NCBI GenBank assembly: GCA_016705575.1
Contig: JADIXX010000001.1
Span: forward strand, 1,095,568-1,159,567
Origin: Candidatus Aalborgicola defluviihabitans
GTDB taxonomy: Bacteria > Pseudomonadota > Gammaproteobacteria > Burkholderiales > Burkholderiaceae_C
Reading direction: 5' to 3'
DNA length: 64,000 nucleotides
Part shown: positions 9,138-19,639 of the stretch, piece after piece
How positions within the stretch are numbered: position 1 is the first letter of the stretch
Layout: each line of letters starts with the position of its first letter
Made by a program: the position numbers and the translations under genes
The notes under the pieces: generated by a model
What the model saw: the letters and a program-made list of their open reading frames with translations, nothing else
What the model was told of the DNA's origin: nothing
The model's database searches: none

Positions 9138-11945
9138 ATGGCCTTTCTGCCGTCGCCGTTACAACACCGAATGGAATTGAATTTGCCCACCTTTTCCGCC
9201 ATTGCCGTTCCTGAAAGCCTGATCGCGACGAAAGTCCTTTCGCCTGAATTTGGCGGGAACAACATTTCCCGGCTGCCGCTGATTAAGAGCTTTCTTGCTG
9301 CTGGTCGGCGCAAAAAGGTACTGTCAGTGGTCGCGGCGGTGGGTTCCGGGAAGTCGACGCTCTTGGCCGAGTTATGTAGTGCTGTTGTGCGCCAAGGGGA
9401 TCGGGCATGTTGGTTGAGCCTGGATGCGGAAGACAACGCACCCCCCGTATTTGCGGCCTACTTAGTTTATGCGCTCAAATCGTTTGACCCGGCGTTGGCT
9501 CAAAGCGAACTGGCGCGGTTGCGTGGCAATCCCAATCACGACATGGGGGCATTGTTCGACCGTTTGATAGGAAGAATGTCGGCCGTCCCCCATCTGTGTA
9601 CCCTGTTCCTTGACGATTTTCAGCACATTACACATCCGGATTTGCTGGCTTTCATCGATCGTTTTCTCGCACATTTGCCGCCTAACTTTAGGGTTGTGAT
9701 CGCGAGCAGAACTACGCCTCCCTTGGAGTTTTCTCGGCTCAAGGTTTCGGGTTGGCTGGAGGAAGTTGAACAAGACGCCATCAATCTGGACCCTGCCAGC
9801 ATCGAGGCACTGCTAAAGCAAGTTCATCGACTCGACTTGAGCGCGAGCGATCTGGAGGCCTTGGGGTCAACCACAGAAGGTTGGATGGCTGGTTTGCAGC
9901 TGGCTGCTCTTGCCCTGCAGAATCACCAGGGTCCGGCGCGCGAACTAATTGACAGCTTTTCAGGGAGAGACAAAGACTTGGCGCGCTACCTCCTGGACTG
10001 CGTGTTCAGACACCTGCCCCCAGAAGTCAAATCCTTCCTTCTGTTGACATCGCCATTGCGGAGAATGTGTGCTGAATTGTGTGATCTGGTGATCGAAGGC
10101 GACGACAGCCAAGCTACTTTGGAGGTCATAGATCGAAGCAAGCTGTTTCTCGTTCCGCTGGACAGAAATGGTACTTGGTACCGCTACCACCACTTGTTCG
10201 GTGAGTTTCTTCAATCTGAGCTCCAAAGATCCGACCGAGATCGCCATCGCAGGACCTGTGAACTGGCCGCTGAATGGTGTGAGAAAAAAGGCAAGACCAC
10301 CGAGGCAATCCAGTACGCACTGGATGGGGGCGACTACTCGCGAGCTACGGGGCTGATCGCCACGCATGCGATGGAACTGTCGCAAAAGAAGGGGGACCAT
10401 TTCACCATCCTTGAATGGATGAGGCGGTTGCCCGAACGGCATCAAAACAGCCGTCCAGAGATTCTTTTGAGTCATGCATGGTCTTTGGCATTTTCTCAAC
10501 GCAACCTCGCAGCACGAGCGCTGGCTGAGCAGACAATAGATCGTATTGCGGACCAAGATGCCAATCCGCTGAACCTGAACGCGACCGAACGCATTCATTG
10601 GAACCAAATTGCGCGTGTCACACTCGCGGTTGTCGATGCGGCATCGGACCATCTTGATGCGAGTTTGAAGGCCAGTCTGACGCTCATGCTTGAGATACCG
10701 GATGACGATTCGTTCTTGCACGCCTCAATCGGTAACTGCACGGCGTACTGCCATTTTTCAAGGCGTGATTTTTTTGCCTGTGCTGCAGCAGCGTCAACCG
10801 CGCAGTTGCAAGGGATACGGGCCGAATCTGAGTACGCCACAGGCTGGGCATGTTTCCTGCTCGGACTGGCGGAACTCGAAATGGGAAGGCTTTCATCGGC
10901 CCAGGAGCAAAGTGAACGGCTTGAGAAATGTGCTGAAGATTCCCCCGTTCAGTACCTCAATGATCTCTCTAACTTGCTCGAGGCTGAAATTGCCTCACAC
11001 TTGGGGAATTTCGATCGCGCTGCGGAATTGGCTGAAAAGTCCAAGTCGTTCCCCGGTTCATTTGGTGGGGTAGAGCCCATGTTTTTGGCCATCCGTGGGC
11101 AGGCCAGGGCACAAGAGTGGGCGGGGAATGGCGGGGAAGCGATACGAACGCTCTTACAGGGGCAAGACCTTGCGCTGAAACTGCAGAAGCCGAGGTTGCA
11201 TAACCTACTGGCGCAGGAGGAGATCGCCTTGCGCCTGAACACCGGAGACCCGTCGGGCGCTTCGATCGCCTTAGAAAGACACGGCCTCAGCAGCGGTGCA
11301 AGCAATCCAGAGCGCGAGGGGGATCAACCCATTCGTCTGCTGGAAATCCGTGCCTTACTCGCTGAAAATCGAACCAAGGAGGCTCGCAGGCACTTGCAAC
11401 ATTTGCAAAGAACTTTTGGATCTGCGTCACTCCGCCTCAGCGACTCGATAGTCATGCATGCCCTCAAATCGGTTGCCCTGTGGAAAGACGGAAAAAGCCT
11501 AGAGGCGGCCAGAGAGTTGGACCGAGCCTTTGACTTGTACAGGGGAGGCGGAAGCCTCTATTGTCTGTATCAGATGTGTCCGGACTTGCTGCAGTTGCTG
11601 AAGTTCTTGAGAGGTCACCGGAGTCAGCACCCTCAGACCGACTATGCCGATTCAGGCGGCCAACTTGAGACTGTTTTACTTGATTTGGTGGCCCGGAAAA
11701 AGTTCGACCTCGCGGAGCATCAAGGTGAGGTGCCCGATACCAAGGCCGAGCAAAAGGTCTTGACGAAGAAGGAGCAGCGGCTGGTTGCGTTGATAGAAGT
11801 CGGTATGTCCAACGAGCAAATCGCCAAGGAGCTTTTTTTGAGTGAGGCGACTGTGAAGTGGCATCTGCACAATATTTACGAAAAACTTGACGTCAAAAGT
11901 CGAACCGCTGCCGTTGCGCGTGCACACAAGCTGGCCTTGCTTTGA
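9138..11945 (+). CDS. LuxR-family, MalT/AlkS-like ATP-dependent transcriptional activator
   Basis: 935-residue large ATP-binding LuxR regulator (LAL). Walker A GSGKST at about 70-75, Walker B LFLDDFQ at about 156-162, a long TPR-like helical middle, and a LuxR helix-turn-helix at about 872-932 (LTKKEQRLVALIE, MSNEQIAKELFLSEATVKWH). Such proteins (MalT, AlkS) activate transcription when bound to an inducer and ATP. It is the last gene of the catabolic cluster, 95 bases after the di-iron gene, as alkS accompanies alkane genes. An in-frame ATG at 9171 is an alternative start. Base composition looks less GC-rich than in the flanking genes, compatible with acquisition by transfer. Confidence 0.88.
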   Translation: MAFLPSPLQHRMELNLPTFSAIAVPESLIATKVLSPEFGGNNISRLPLIKSFLAAGRRKKVLSVVAAVGSGKSTLLAELCSAVVRQGDRACWLSLDAEDNAPPVFAAYLVYALKSFDPALAQSELARLRGNPNHDMGALFDRLIGRMSAVPHLCTLFLDDFQHITHPDLLAFIDRFLAHLPPNFRVVIASRTTPPLEFSRLKVSGWLEEVEQDAINLDPASIEALLKQVHRLDLSASDLEALGSTTEGWMAGLQLAALALQNHQGPARELIDSFSGRDKDLARYLLDCVFRHLPPEVKSFLLLTSPLRRMCAELCDLVIEGDDSQATLEVIDRSKLFLVPLDRNGTWYRYHHLFGEFLQSELQRSDRDRHRRTCELAAEWCEKKGKTTEAIQYALDGGDYSRATGLIATHAMELSQKKGDHFTILEWMRRLPERHQNSRPEILLSHAWSLAFSQRNLAARALAEQTIDRIADQDANPLNLNATERIHWNQIARVTLAVVDAASDHLDASLKASLTLMLEIPDDDSFLHASIGNCTAYCHFSRRDFFACAAAASTAQLQGIRAESEYATGWACFLLGLAELEMGRLSSAQEQSERLEKCAEDSPVQYLNDLSNLLEAEIASHLGNFDRAAELAEKSKSFPGSFGGVEPMFLAIRGQARAQEWAGNGGEAIRTLLQGQDLALKLQKPRLHNLLAQEEIALRLNTGDPSGASIALERHGLSSGASNPEREGDQPIRLLEIRALLAENRTKEARRHLQHLQRTFGSASLRLSDSIVMHALKSVALWKDGKSLEAARELDRAFDLYRGGGSLYCLYQMCPDLLQLLKFLRGHRSQHPQTDYADSGGQLETVLLDLVARKKFDLAEHQGEVPDTKAEQKVLTKKEQRLVALIEVGMSNEQIAKELFLSEATVKWHLHNIYEKLDVKSRTAAVARAHKLALL

Positions 11946-12136
11946 ATTCCCCGCTGAGAGCGTAAGCGGCGAAGTAAGTACGCAACTATACGAAACCCAT
12001 ATTGAAGGTACGCCGAGCGGATACCGAGCTTTTGCGGAAAAATTCGCTCTCTACATGAACGTCGGCTACCAGGTCTTTAGTTTGGTGGTCGCGATGTCTG
12101 CTTCGGGTCGGTTGGAGCTGGCCGACTTGCGTGCCC
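11946..12136. other. Gap between regulator and nth
   Basis: One plus-strand frame stays open through this stretch and into nth in another frame, but I recognise no domain and no ribosome site. It may be a degraded gene end. No RNA or repeat is seen. Confidence 0.3.
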
Positions 12137-12781
12137 ATGCAAGCGCCCCAGATCGAAATCTTCTTTGCCACGCTTCAGGCGGCCAACCCGGCGCCGGTGA
12201 CCGAGTTGGAGTACACCAGCGTTTTCGAGTTACTGTGCGCCGTGTTACTCAGCGCACAGGCCACCGATGTCGGCGTCAACAAAGCTACGCGCAAGCTCTA
12301 CCCGGTGGCCAACACGCCGCAGGCCATCCTCGACTTGGGTCTGGATGGCCTGGAGTCGTATATCAAGACCATCGGCCTGTACCACAGCAAGGCCAAACAC
12401 CTGATGCAGACCTGCCGCATGCTTGTGGATCTGCATGGTGGCCAGGTGCCGCGCACGCGCGATGCGCTGGAGGCCCTGCCGGGCGTGGGCCGCAAGACTG
12501 CCAACGTGGTGCTCAACGTGGCCTTTGGCGAGCCCACCATGGCGGTGGATACGCATATCTTTCGCGTCTCCAACCGCACGGGGCTAGCCCCGGGCAAGAC
12601 ACCGCTGGTGGTAGAACAGCAATTGCTGCGCCGCATTCCTGCACGCTGCATGGTGGATGCTCACCACTGGCTAATCCTGCATGGCCGCTACGTCTGCCAG
12701 GCACGCAAACCGCAGTGCTGGCAATGTGGCGTCAGCGCGGTCTGCGATTTTCCCGACAAAACACCCGCCCCCACACACTGA
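12137..12781 (+). CDS. nth: Endonuclease III (DNA glycosylase/AP lyase)
   Basis: About 214 residues. It removes oxidised pyrimidines in base-excision repair and cleaves the abasic site. Helix-hairpin-helix LPGVGRKTANVV contains the catalytic lysine. AVDTHIFRV holds the catalytic aspartate. The C-terminal [4Fe-4S] ligands match C-x6-C-x2-C-x5-C in CQARKPQCWQCGVSAVC. The ATG at 12137 fits the family start; a GTG two codons upstream (12131) is possible. Confidence 0.95.
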   Translation: MQAPQIEIFFATLQAANPAPVTELEYTSVFELLCAVLLSAQATDVGVNKATRKLYPVANTPQAILDLGLDGLESYIKTIGLYHSKAKHLMQTCRMLVDLHGGQVPRTRDALEALPGVGRKTANVVLNVAFGEPTMAVDTHIFRVSNRTGLAPGKTPLVVEQQLLRRIPARCMVDAHHWLILHGRYVCQARKPQCWQCGVSAVCDFPDKTPAPTH

Positions 12782-12821
12782 ACACGGCGCCGCGCCACCA
12801 CAGGCGTGCTAAGGTCGCGCC

Positions 12822-14152
12822 GTGAGTCAAACTATTCGTTACACCCTGTTGTCGCTGCGGGACCTGCTGGTTTCCGTTGGCCCCTTTGTCGTCTTGGCCG
12901 TGTCCCTGCTGGGGCTAGCTTATTGGTGGTTGGACCCCAACCCACCCAAGCATGTCACGCTGGCCACTGGCCCGGAACAAAGCGCCTACGAGGCTTTTGG
13001 TCAGCGCTACGCGGAGCTCTTGGCCAAAGACGGTATCACCGTGAAACTGCTGCCCTCTGAGGGCTCTGCCGACAACCTGCGCTTGTTGCGCGAAGGCAAG
13101 GCCGATCTGGGCTTTGTGCGCGGTGGAACCACACAAGCCGACGATCCAGCCGATGCCGGCCTGGAATCGCTGGGTAGCCTGTTTCTGGAACCCGTATGGC
13201 TTTTTTACCGCGAAGCCGCCGCACCAGCCAACACCACACCACCCCAAACCCTGGAGTCGCTCACACAATTGCAAGGCCTGCGCGTCAATGTCGGCACCCC
13301 CGGCAGTGGCATTCCCAATCTCATGGCCAAGCTGCTCGGCAGCAACCATATTGACGCGGCGCAGCTCACCCTATCCGAGCTGGGGCAGACGCCCGCCACC
13401 GTAGCCCTGCTGGCAGGTGAGCTGGATGCCATTGTGTTTGCGTCTGCTCCCGAATCCAGCCTGGTGCAGATGCTGTTGCAGACGCCGGGCATCAAGCTCA
13501 TGGACTTTGCCATGAGCGAGGCCTATTCACGGCGCTTCTCCTTCTTAAGCCCAGCTGTGCTGCCGCGCGGCGTGGTGGACCTTGCAGCCAATATTCCACC
13601 GCACAACGTGCGCCTGGTGGCACCCACCACCACGCTGCTGGCACGTACCGAGACACACCCAGCCCTGGTGCAATTGTTTGCCCTGGCGGGCAACACCATC
13701 CACGGTGGCGCCGGCTGGTTCAAGCACGCAGGGAGTTTCCCAACATCAAAAATAACGAGCTGCCGCTGGCCCAAGAGGCTGAACGCAGCATCCAGGGCGG
13801 AGCCCCATTGCTGCAACGCTACCTGTCGTTCTGGATGGCCAATTTGGTGGAACGTATGTGGCTGGCCATGGGTATCATCCTGGCTGTACTGCTGCCGCTG
13901 TCACGGGTGATTCCACCACTGTATGCCTTTCGGGTGCGCTCGCGCATCTTCCGCTGGTACGCGCAGTTGCGCGAACTGGAGAACCGGGCCGAAGACACTA
14001 CCGATACGGCACCGCTACTGGAAGAACTCAACCAATTGGATCGCCATGCCGAAAAAATCAGCGTGCCGCTGTCCTACACCGAAGAGCTCTACGCCTTGCG
14101 TAACAATATCCAGTTGGTGCGCAAAAAGCTCCAGCGCACGGGCACCCACTAA
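12822..14152 (+). CDS. TAXI-family TRAP-type solute receptor with C-terminal membrane segment, frame broken near 13731
   Basis: Periplasmic-type binding protein of the TAXI (TRAP-associated extracytoplasmic immunogenic) family, anchored by an N-terminal helix (about 15-38) and carrying a C-terminal helix plus a charged coiled tail. The family blocks VTLATGPEQSAYEAFG, LPSEGSADNLRLLREGKADL and GTPGSGIPNLMAKLL are clear. The frame that starts with GTG at 12822 leaves homology at 13731-13733 (GGG); the next frame continues to 14152. One missing G restores a single protein of about 443 residues. No TRAP permease genes are nearby, so the ligand is unknown. Confidence 0.82.
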
Positions 14153-14181
14153 TTTCTTCTTTTACAACAGCGAGTTTTGCC

Positions 14182-14987
14182 ATGGATCTGATAGAGCGCG
14201 CACGCGCAATGGTTCTCAACCCCGGCCCCACCTGGCCCATCATTGAACAAGAAAAACCGATTGGCCGAAGCTGTTCTTCCCCTACCTGGCCACGCTGGCC
14301 CTGATTCCGGCTGTGGCCAGCTTTATTGGTTGGAGCGTGTTGGGTTTTGGCAGCTTTGGTGACGTCGTGCGCCTGCCGGTGCTCAGCGGCCTGGCCCTGA
14401 TGGCCAGCCAATATGTGCTGACGCTAGTTATGATTTTTGCGTGGGGCTGGTTCATCAACCTGCTGGCCCCCAGTTTTGGCGGACAAAGTAACCTGATCAA
14501 CGGCCTCAAGCTCACGGTGTACGCCAGCACACCGGCCATGCTGGCCGGTGTCTTTGGCGCCATGCCCGGCCTGGGCTTTCTAAGCCTGGTGGGCGGTCTG
14601 TATGCCCTGTATCTGGTGTACCAGGGCTTGCCCGTGCTGATGAAGAATCCGCCTGAAAAATCGATCACTTACATGATCATGGCCATGGTGACGGGCATTG
14701 TCGGCAGTCTGATGTTGAGCATGCTGAGTTCGTTGTTTATGCCCTCACCCGTGGTCGGCGCGCTCGGCGCACAGGGTAGCCCCAACGTTCAAATGAGCAC
14801 ACCCCAAGGTGATGCACCGGCGAGCACCGCGCCCAGCAAAGGAGATTTGCCCTCCGACACCTTGGTAACCGTCAAGACACCTGATGGCGAAGTCAAGGTT
14901 GTGGCCGAAGGCTTACAAGATATGGTCAAGCGCCTGGAGGCCATGGCGGCGGAAAAGGAAAAGGCCAAGGCTGCCCAGCAGAAGTAA
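14182..14987 (+). CDS. Yip1-family membrane protein, frame broken at an A5 run near 14254
   Basis: About 268 residues when repaired. The N-terminus MDLIERARAMVLNPGPTWP is typical of bacterial Yip1-domain proteins, followed by five hydrophobic helices and a charged C-terminal tail rich in lysine and glutamate. The frame from the ATG at 14182 shifts at AAAAA (14252-14256), after which the rest is read in another frame to 14987. One missing A explains it. Function of these proteins in bacteria is not established. It follows the TAXI gene by 29 bases. Confidence 0.75.
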
Positions 14988-15003
14988 GCACGGGTGGGGG
15001 CCG

Positions 15004-16709
15004 TCAAGTTGACGGTACCTGTTTGGGTAATCGGATCTTGAAGCGCGTGCCGGCTCCCACTGCAGACTCCACCTGCAAACTGCCGCCCAACGTACCATTC
15101 ACCAGATTTTCCACAATCGTGGTGCCCAATCCGGTGCCACCATGTCCAATTTTGGTGCTGAAAAACGGCTGAAACATCTGCGCCAGATTAGCTTGCGACA
15201 TCCCGAGTCCGTTGTCGGAAACACGTATTTCGACTTGCTCACCCAGATCTATCGCGGCAATTTCCACACGTCCATCACCACGGCCTTCAAAGGCGTGCAG
15301 GTAGGCGTTGTTGATCAAATTGATGAGCACCTGGCCCAGCGCACCGGGGTAGCTGTCCAAAACAATGCCCTCTGGCACTTGCACCACCAGTTCTTGGGGG
15401 TAGCGCTTCAAACTGGGGGACAGTGTTTCAACCACCTCGGTAACCATGGCCATTAAATCAAAGCTGCGCCGTTGCTCGCTGGCCTGGTCTGCGGCCACTT
15501 GCTTGAAGTTTTGACCAACTCAACTGCACGGTGCAGACTGCGCTCCACCAGGCGGCTGCCATCGCGCATCTGGGCTACAAAGTCAATTAATTCGCTACGT
15601 TTGAGTGCGCCAATGTCAAGCTGCTGCGCAAACCGGTGCGCCAAATCACCACAGGTACTGGCGGCAATCAGGCTATTGCCCAAGGGCGTGTTGAGTTCAT
15701 GCGTGACGCTGGCCACCAGCGTGCTGAGCGTGGCTTTGGCAGCACTGCGTGCCAAAGCTTCTTGTGAGGTTTGCAGGGTTTCCAGCGTGGCCTGCAACTC
15801 GACGGAACGCTCTGCCACGCGCTGCTCCAGTGTTTCATTGAGTTTAAGAATGCGGTTTTCTGCTTCTTTGCGCTCACTGATATCCATGTAAGTGGTCACC
15901 ATGCCGCCATCTGGCGTTGGCGTACCAAGAATCTCTAGCGTGGTGTCACCACCTGGGCGTATACGTTCAAAATAGTAAGGTAAATGGCGCATGGCAACAT
16001 CGACGCGCTGTTGCACCAGTGTGTCCGGGTCTCCGGGTCCATATTCCCCACGTAAGGCGTTGAAACGCGCCAGGTCAACAAAGGATACGCCGGGTTGGCA
16101 CAGTTCGGCTGGCAGATCCAGCAATTCACGGAACTTGTCGTTACACAGCTCAATCACCAGATCTGCATTGGTGTAGCTGATGCCCTGGTTCACGTTGCTC
16201 ACCACCAGCTCCAGCAGCGCGGCTTTGTTCGCCAGTTCTGCCTCGCGGCGCTGTAGCTCTGCAGTACGGTCTTGTACACGTTGCTCCAACTCCGCACTCA
16301 GCGCCTGCAAAGCGTGCTCGCGTTGACGCGGGACCGTCACATCGGTATAGGTGGTGACCATGCCGCCATTAGCCAACGGGGTGCCACACACTTCGATGAT
16401 GCTGCCGTCGGGACGGGTCCGCTCAAAACGGTGGGGCAAAAACTGCTGCGCCAGCGCCAGACGCTCGCGCACCTGGGTGTCAATATCACCGGGGCCATAT
16501 TCGCCTTGTGTCGCGTTGTAGCGCAAGGCCTCTTGCATCGTGATTCCCGGTTGGCACAAGGCATCCGGGAAGTTCAGCATCTGCTGAAACCGGCTGTTGG
16601 CGGCCACCAAGACCAAATCGCCGTCAAATACGGTAAAACCGATGTCGAGCTGGTCCAATCCCTGTGCCAGCAATGCCAGCTTGGCGCCCTCTCCCAGCTC
16701 AATCGTCAT
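15004..16709 (-). CDS. PAS-domain sensor histidine kinase, frame broken near 15508
   Basis: Cytoplasmic-type sensor kinase of about 568 residues when repaired, without membrane helices. Two consecutive PAS-like domains (about 15-130 and 165-290) share the repeated blocks EYGPGD and GGMVTTYTD/YMD, each followed by coiled coil. The HisKA box has the phosphoacceptor in SVTHELNTPLGNS, and the HATPase has NLINNAYLHAFEG and GTGLGTTIVENL. The frame shifts near 15505-15512 (VELVKT then FKQVAADQ), one base missing. No response regulator gene adjoins it, so it is an orphan kinase. It is divergent from the S9 peptidase gene. Confidence 0.85.
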
Positions 16710-16798
16710 GCGTGCTCCAGTGCGGTTTTCACAAGGCGTTACAGTCTACGGTTTTTGCGTTTCGGTAGTGACATTCGGAATGCACAGTTTTACCCTAA

Positions 16799-18936
16799 AT
16801 GATGGAGTTACGCTTGAGAACGTGCCACTTAAAAACTGCTCTCTTCTTACTCTGCGTGGGAGTCAGCGCAGTCATGCCACTGAAAGCCCAAACCATGACC
16901 CCAACTGACCCCTACCTCTGGCTGGAAGAAGTGCAAAGCGATCGCGCCCTGAACTGGGCCCGCGAGCGCAATGGCCAGTCGCAGGCTGTGCTGGAGGCCG
17001 TGCCCGGCTTTGCCGCCACCAAGGCCAAACTGCTGGACGTCCTCAACGACAAGGCCCAGATACCGTATGTAAGCCGAGTCGGCGGCTACTTTGAAAACTT
17101 CTGGCGCGATGCCAATCACGTCCGCGGTATTTGGAGGCGCACCACGCTGGAGGAATACCGCAAGCCCGAGCCCCAATGGGAGACCCTGATCGACCTGGAC
17201 GCACTGGCCAAAGCGGAAAATGAAAACTGGGTCTGGGCTGGCGCCACGTGCTTGGAGCCTGACTACAACCGCTGCCTGATCTCCCTGTCGCGTGGCGGGG
17301 CCGATGCCCGCGTAGTGCGGGAATACGACCTGGCAAAGCGCGAATTTATGAAGGACGGCTTCACCCTGCCCGAGGCCAAATCGCAGGTGGACTGGCTCGA
17401 TGCCAACACCCTGTTGGTGGGCACTGATTTTGGCCCGGGCAGCATGACCAAGAGCGGCTATGCGCGAATCATCAAAGTCTGGCAGCGCGGTACACCTCTG
17501 TCTGCTGCAACCCAGTTGTTTGCAGGCGCAGAGTCTGATGTGTCCGCCTTTGCGAATGTGGACCACACACCCGGGTTCGAGCGCGTGGTTGTAGGGCGCT
17601 CCACCGATTTCTACAACAGTGAAAACTTCTTGCGCCAAGGCGACAAATTGGTGCGCCTGGACCTGCCCACCGACGCGTCCATAAGCTGGCGCAGGGAATG
17701 GGTGTTTGTTGAGCTGAAGAGCGCGCTGAAAACCCCAAGAATGAATTCGCGCCGGGTTCGCTGTTGGCGATTCGCTGGGACGCGCTGCTGCGCGGCGAGC
17801 GTGACTTCGACGTGTTGTTTACCCCTACCGCCACGCGGTCGCTGGCAGGCAAAGGCATGACGCGCGACCACTTGCTGCTGAATATTCTGGACAACGTGGC
17901 AGGCCGCCTGGAAGAAGTGAGCTATGCCAACGGCACCTGGGTGCACCGGGTGGTGGATGCCCCGTTCCCCGGTACCTTGAGTGCCAAGGGTTTGCACGAC
18001 GCGTCTGTACCCAATGACCGCTACGCCAACCACTACTGGCTGAACTACGCCGACTTTCTGACACCCGACAGCTTGTACCTGGGCCAGGTGGGTAGTGACA
18101 AGCGCGAGCTATTCAAGAGCCGCCCCAAGCAATATGACGCCACCGGCATGCGGGTGGAGCAACGCTTTGCCACCAGCAAAGACGGCACGCAAATTCCCTA
18201 CTTTGTGATTTGGCCCCAAGGCACCAAGCCCGATGGCAGCAACCCCACTATCCTGTATGGCTACGGCGGCTATCAAATTTCCCTCCAACCTTCCTACAGT
18301 GGCGCCTACGGCAATGGCTGGTTCAAGCGGGGGGGTGTTTTGGTGATTGCCAACATCCGCGGTGGTGGCGAGTTTGGCCCGGTATGGCACACATCGGCCA
18401 CCAAGGCGCACAAGCAACGCAGTTACGACGACTTTGCGGCAGTGGCTGAAGACCTGATTGCCACCAAGATCACCAGCGCGCCGCATCTTGGCATTTGGGG
18501 CGGCAGCAACGGTGGACTGCTGGTGGGCGCGGTCATGGTGCAACGCCCCGAGCTATTTGGCGCAGTGCTGTGCAGCGTGCCGCTGTTGGATATGAAGCGC
18601 TACCACAAGCTGCTGGCCGGCAACAGCTGGATGGCAGAGTACGGTGACCCTGACAAGGCCGAAGAATGGGCCTGGATCAGCCAATACAGCCCCTACCAAA
18701 ACGTGAAAGCCGGCGTGAAGTACCCCAAAGTGCTATTCACCACGTCCACCCGCGACGACCGTGTGCACCCCGCCCATGCCCGCAAGATGGCGGCGCGCAT
18801 GTTGGAGCAAGGCCACCAGGTGCTGTATTACGAAAACATCGAAGGCGGCCACGGCGGCGCAGCAGACAACACCCAACGTGCCGAGTTGCTGGCGCTGGAG
18901 TTTTCCTTCCTGTGGGATACGCTGAAGAGAAACTAG
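16799..18936 (+). CDS. S9 prolyl-oligopeptidase-family peptidase, exported, frame broken at C4 run near 17735
   Basis: About 712 residues when repaired: N-terminal signal peptide (hydrophobic core 13-27), beta-propeller domain, then the alpha/beta-hydrolase catalytic domain. Catalytic serine in WGGSNGG, aspartate in TSTRDDRVHP and histidine in IEGGHGGAA. It cleaves short peptides after proline or similar residues. The frame from 16799 is lost at CCCC (17733-17736), and the other frame runs to 18936. One missing C repairs it. Its TAG stop abuts the stop of the convergent phosphatase gene with no base between. Confidence 0.88.
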
Positions 18937-19521
18937 TCAGGTTTGCACCCACCACTGCCCAAAGGCCGGTGCTGCCTTCGGCCATTGTTCGGCCCGGTCG
19001 GTTTGGCGCTGGCCCTGGGCCAGCAACTGGGCGGCGCGAATAACGCCAGCATGGGCAATCCACACGGTGGGCTGCCCGCTGGCCCGGGTTGCATCCCACG
19101 CGGCGCCAACGCGGTCCATGAAACCCTGCACACATTCGCCGCCACCACAACGCCAGGTGGCAAAGGCTTGGGTCCAGCTCTCCAGTTCGGCTCGGTCAAT
19201 GGCGTCCCAGCGCTGGCCTTCCCAGCGGCCAAAATCCATTTCTGTCAGCCTGGCGTCAAAAGTACAAGTCAAATCGGGCCGTAGCCCTCGTAGAACCTTC
19301 GTAAGCTGCTCACATCTTTGTAGCGGTGACGAAACCAACGCCAGGCCAAGGGGCAACGCGTCAGCCAGTGCCTGCGCGGCCAATTGCGTGGCGTGGGGGT
19401 CGGCAGCCACATCCATCGCGCCATAGCAAACACCGGGCTCCACCAGCGGTTGGGCATGGCGCACCAGCCAGAGCGCGATGGCTGGGGCCAGCGGTTGATC
19501 AACGCCTTGGCTAGTGCTCAT
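18937..19521 (-). CDS. Histidine phosphatase, probable alpha-ribazole phosphatase
   Basis: 194 residues of the phosphoglycerate-mutase/CobC superfamily: LVRHAQP with the phosphorylated histidine near the N-terminus, SSPLQR, and a second catalytic histidine in WIAHAGV. Alpha-ribazole phosphatase removes the phosphate from alpha-ribazole 5'-phosphate in assembly of the cobalamin nucleotide loop. The location beside, though not in, the cobalamin operon supports that role; the sequence alone does not separate it from other members. It is divergent from the carbonic anhydrase gene. Confidence 0.75.
   Translation of the reverse strand: MSTSQGVDQPLAPAIALWLVRHAQPLVEPGVCYGAMDVAADPHATQLAAQALADALPLGLALVSSPLQRCEQLTKVLRGLRPDLTCTFDARLTEMDFGRWEGQRWDAIDRAELESWTQAFATWRCGGGECVQGFMDRVGAAWDATRASGQPTVWIAHAGVIRAAQLLAQGQRQTDRAEQWPKAAPAFGQWWVQT
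19282..19324 (-). repeat. Possible copy of the 43-nt repeat inside the phosphatase gene
   Basis: On the minus strand this runs from GCTACAA to CGAGGGCTA with exactly the 43-nt spacing of the dispersed repeat, and I count about 31 of 43 positions identical to the copy at 62590. However, it encodes family-typical residues (PLQRCEQL) and the protein is not longer than relatives. Either the element was accommodated without length change or the match is coincidental. Confidence 0.35.
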
Positions 19522-19639
19522 TTTGAATAATCAAAAAAACGAGTTCAAACATAGGTAAGCAGAAAGTTCCTGTCTGAAGTACGCTACTTCTGTTCCACGC
19601 GATTTTTCAGATTAACCCAATCCCGGAAAGGGCAGCACC

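Noticed and set aside
11887..12825. A 312-codon plus-strand frame over the nth gene
   Set aside because: Off-frame with respect to the conserved Nth sequence, Arg/Gly/His-rich, no family match.
12822..14152. TAXI receptor as two separate genes (12822-13910 and 13808-14152)
   Set aside because: The second frame continues the family sequence directly after a GGG run; one missing base joins them.
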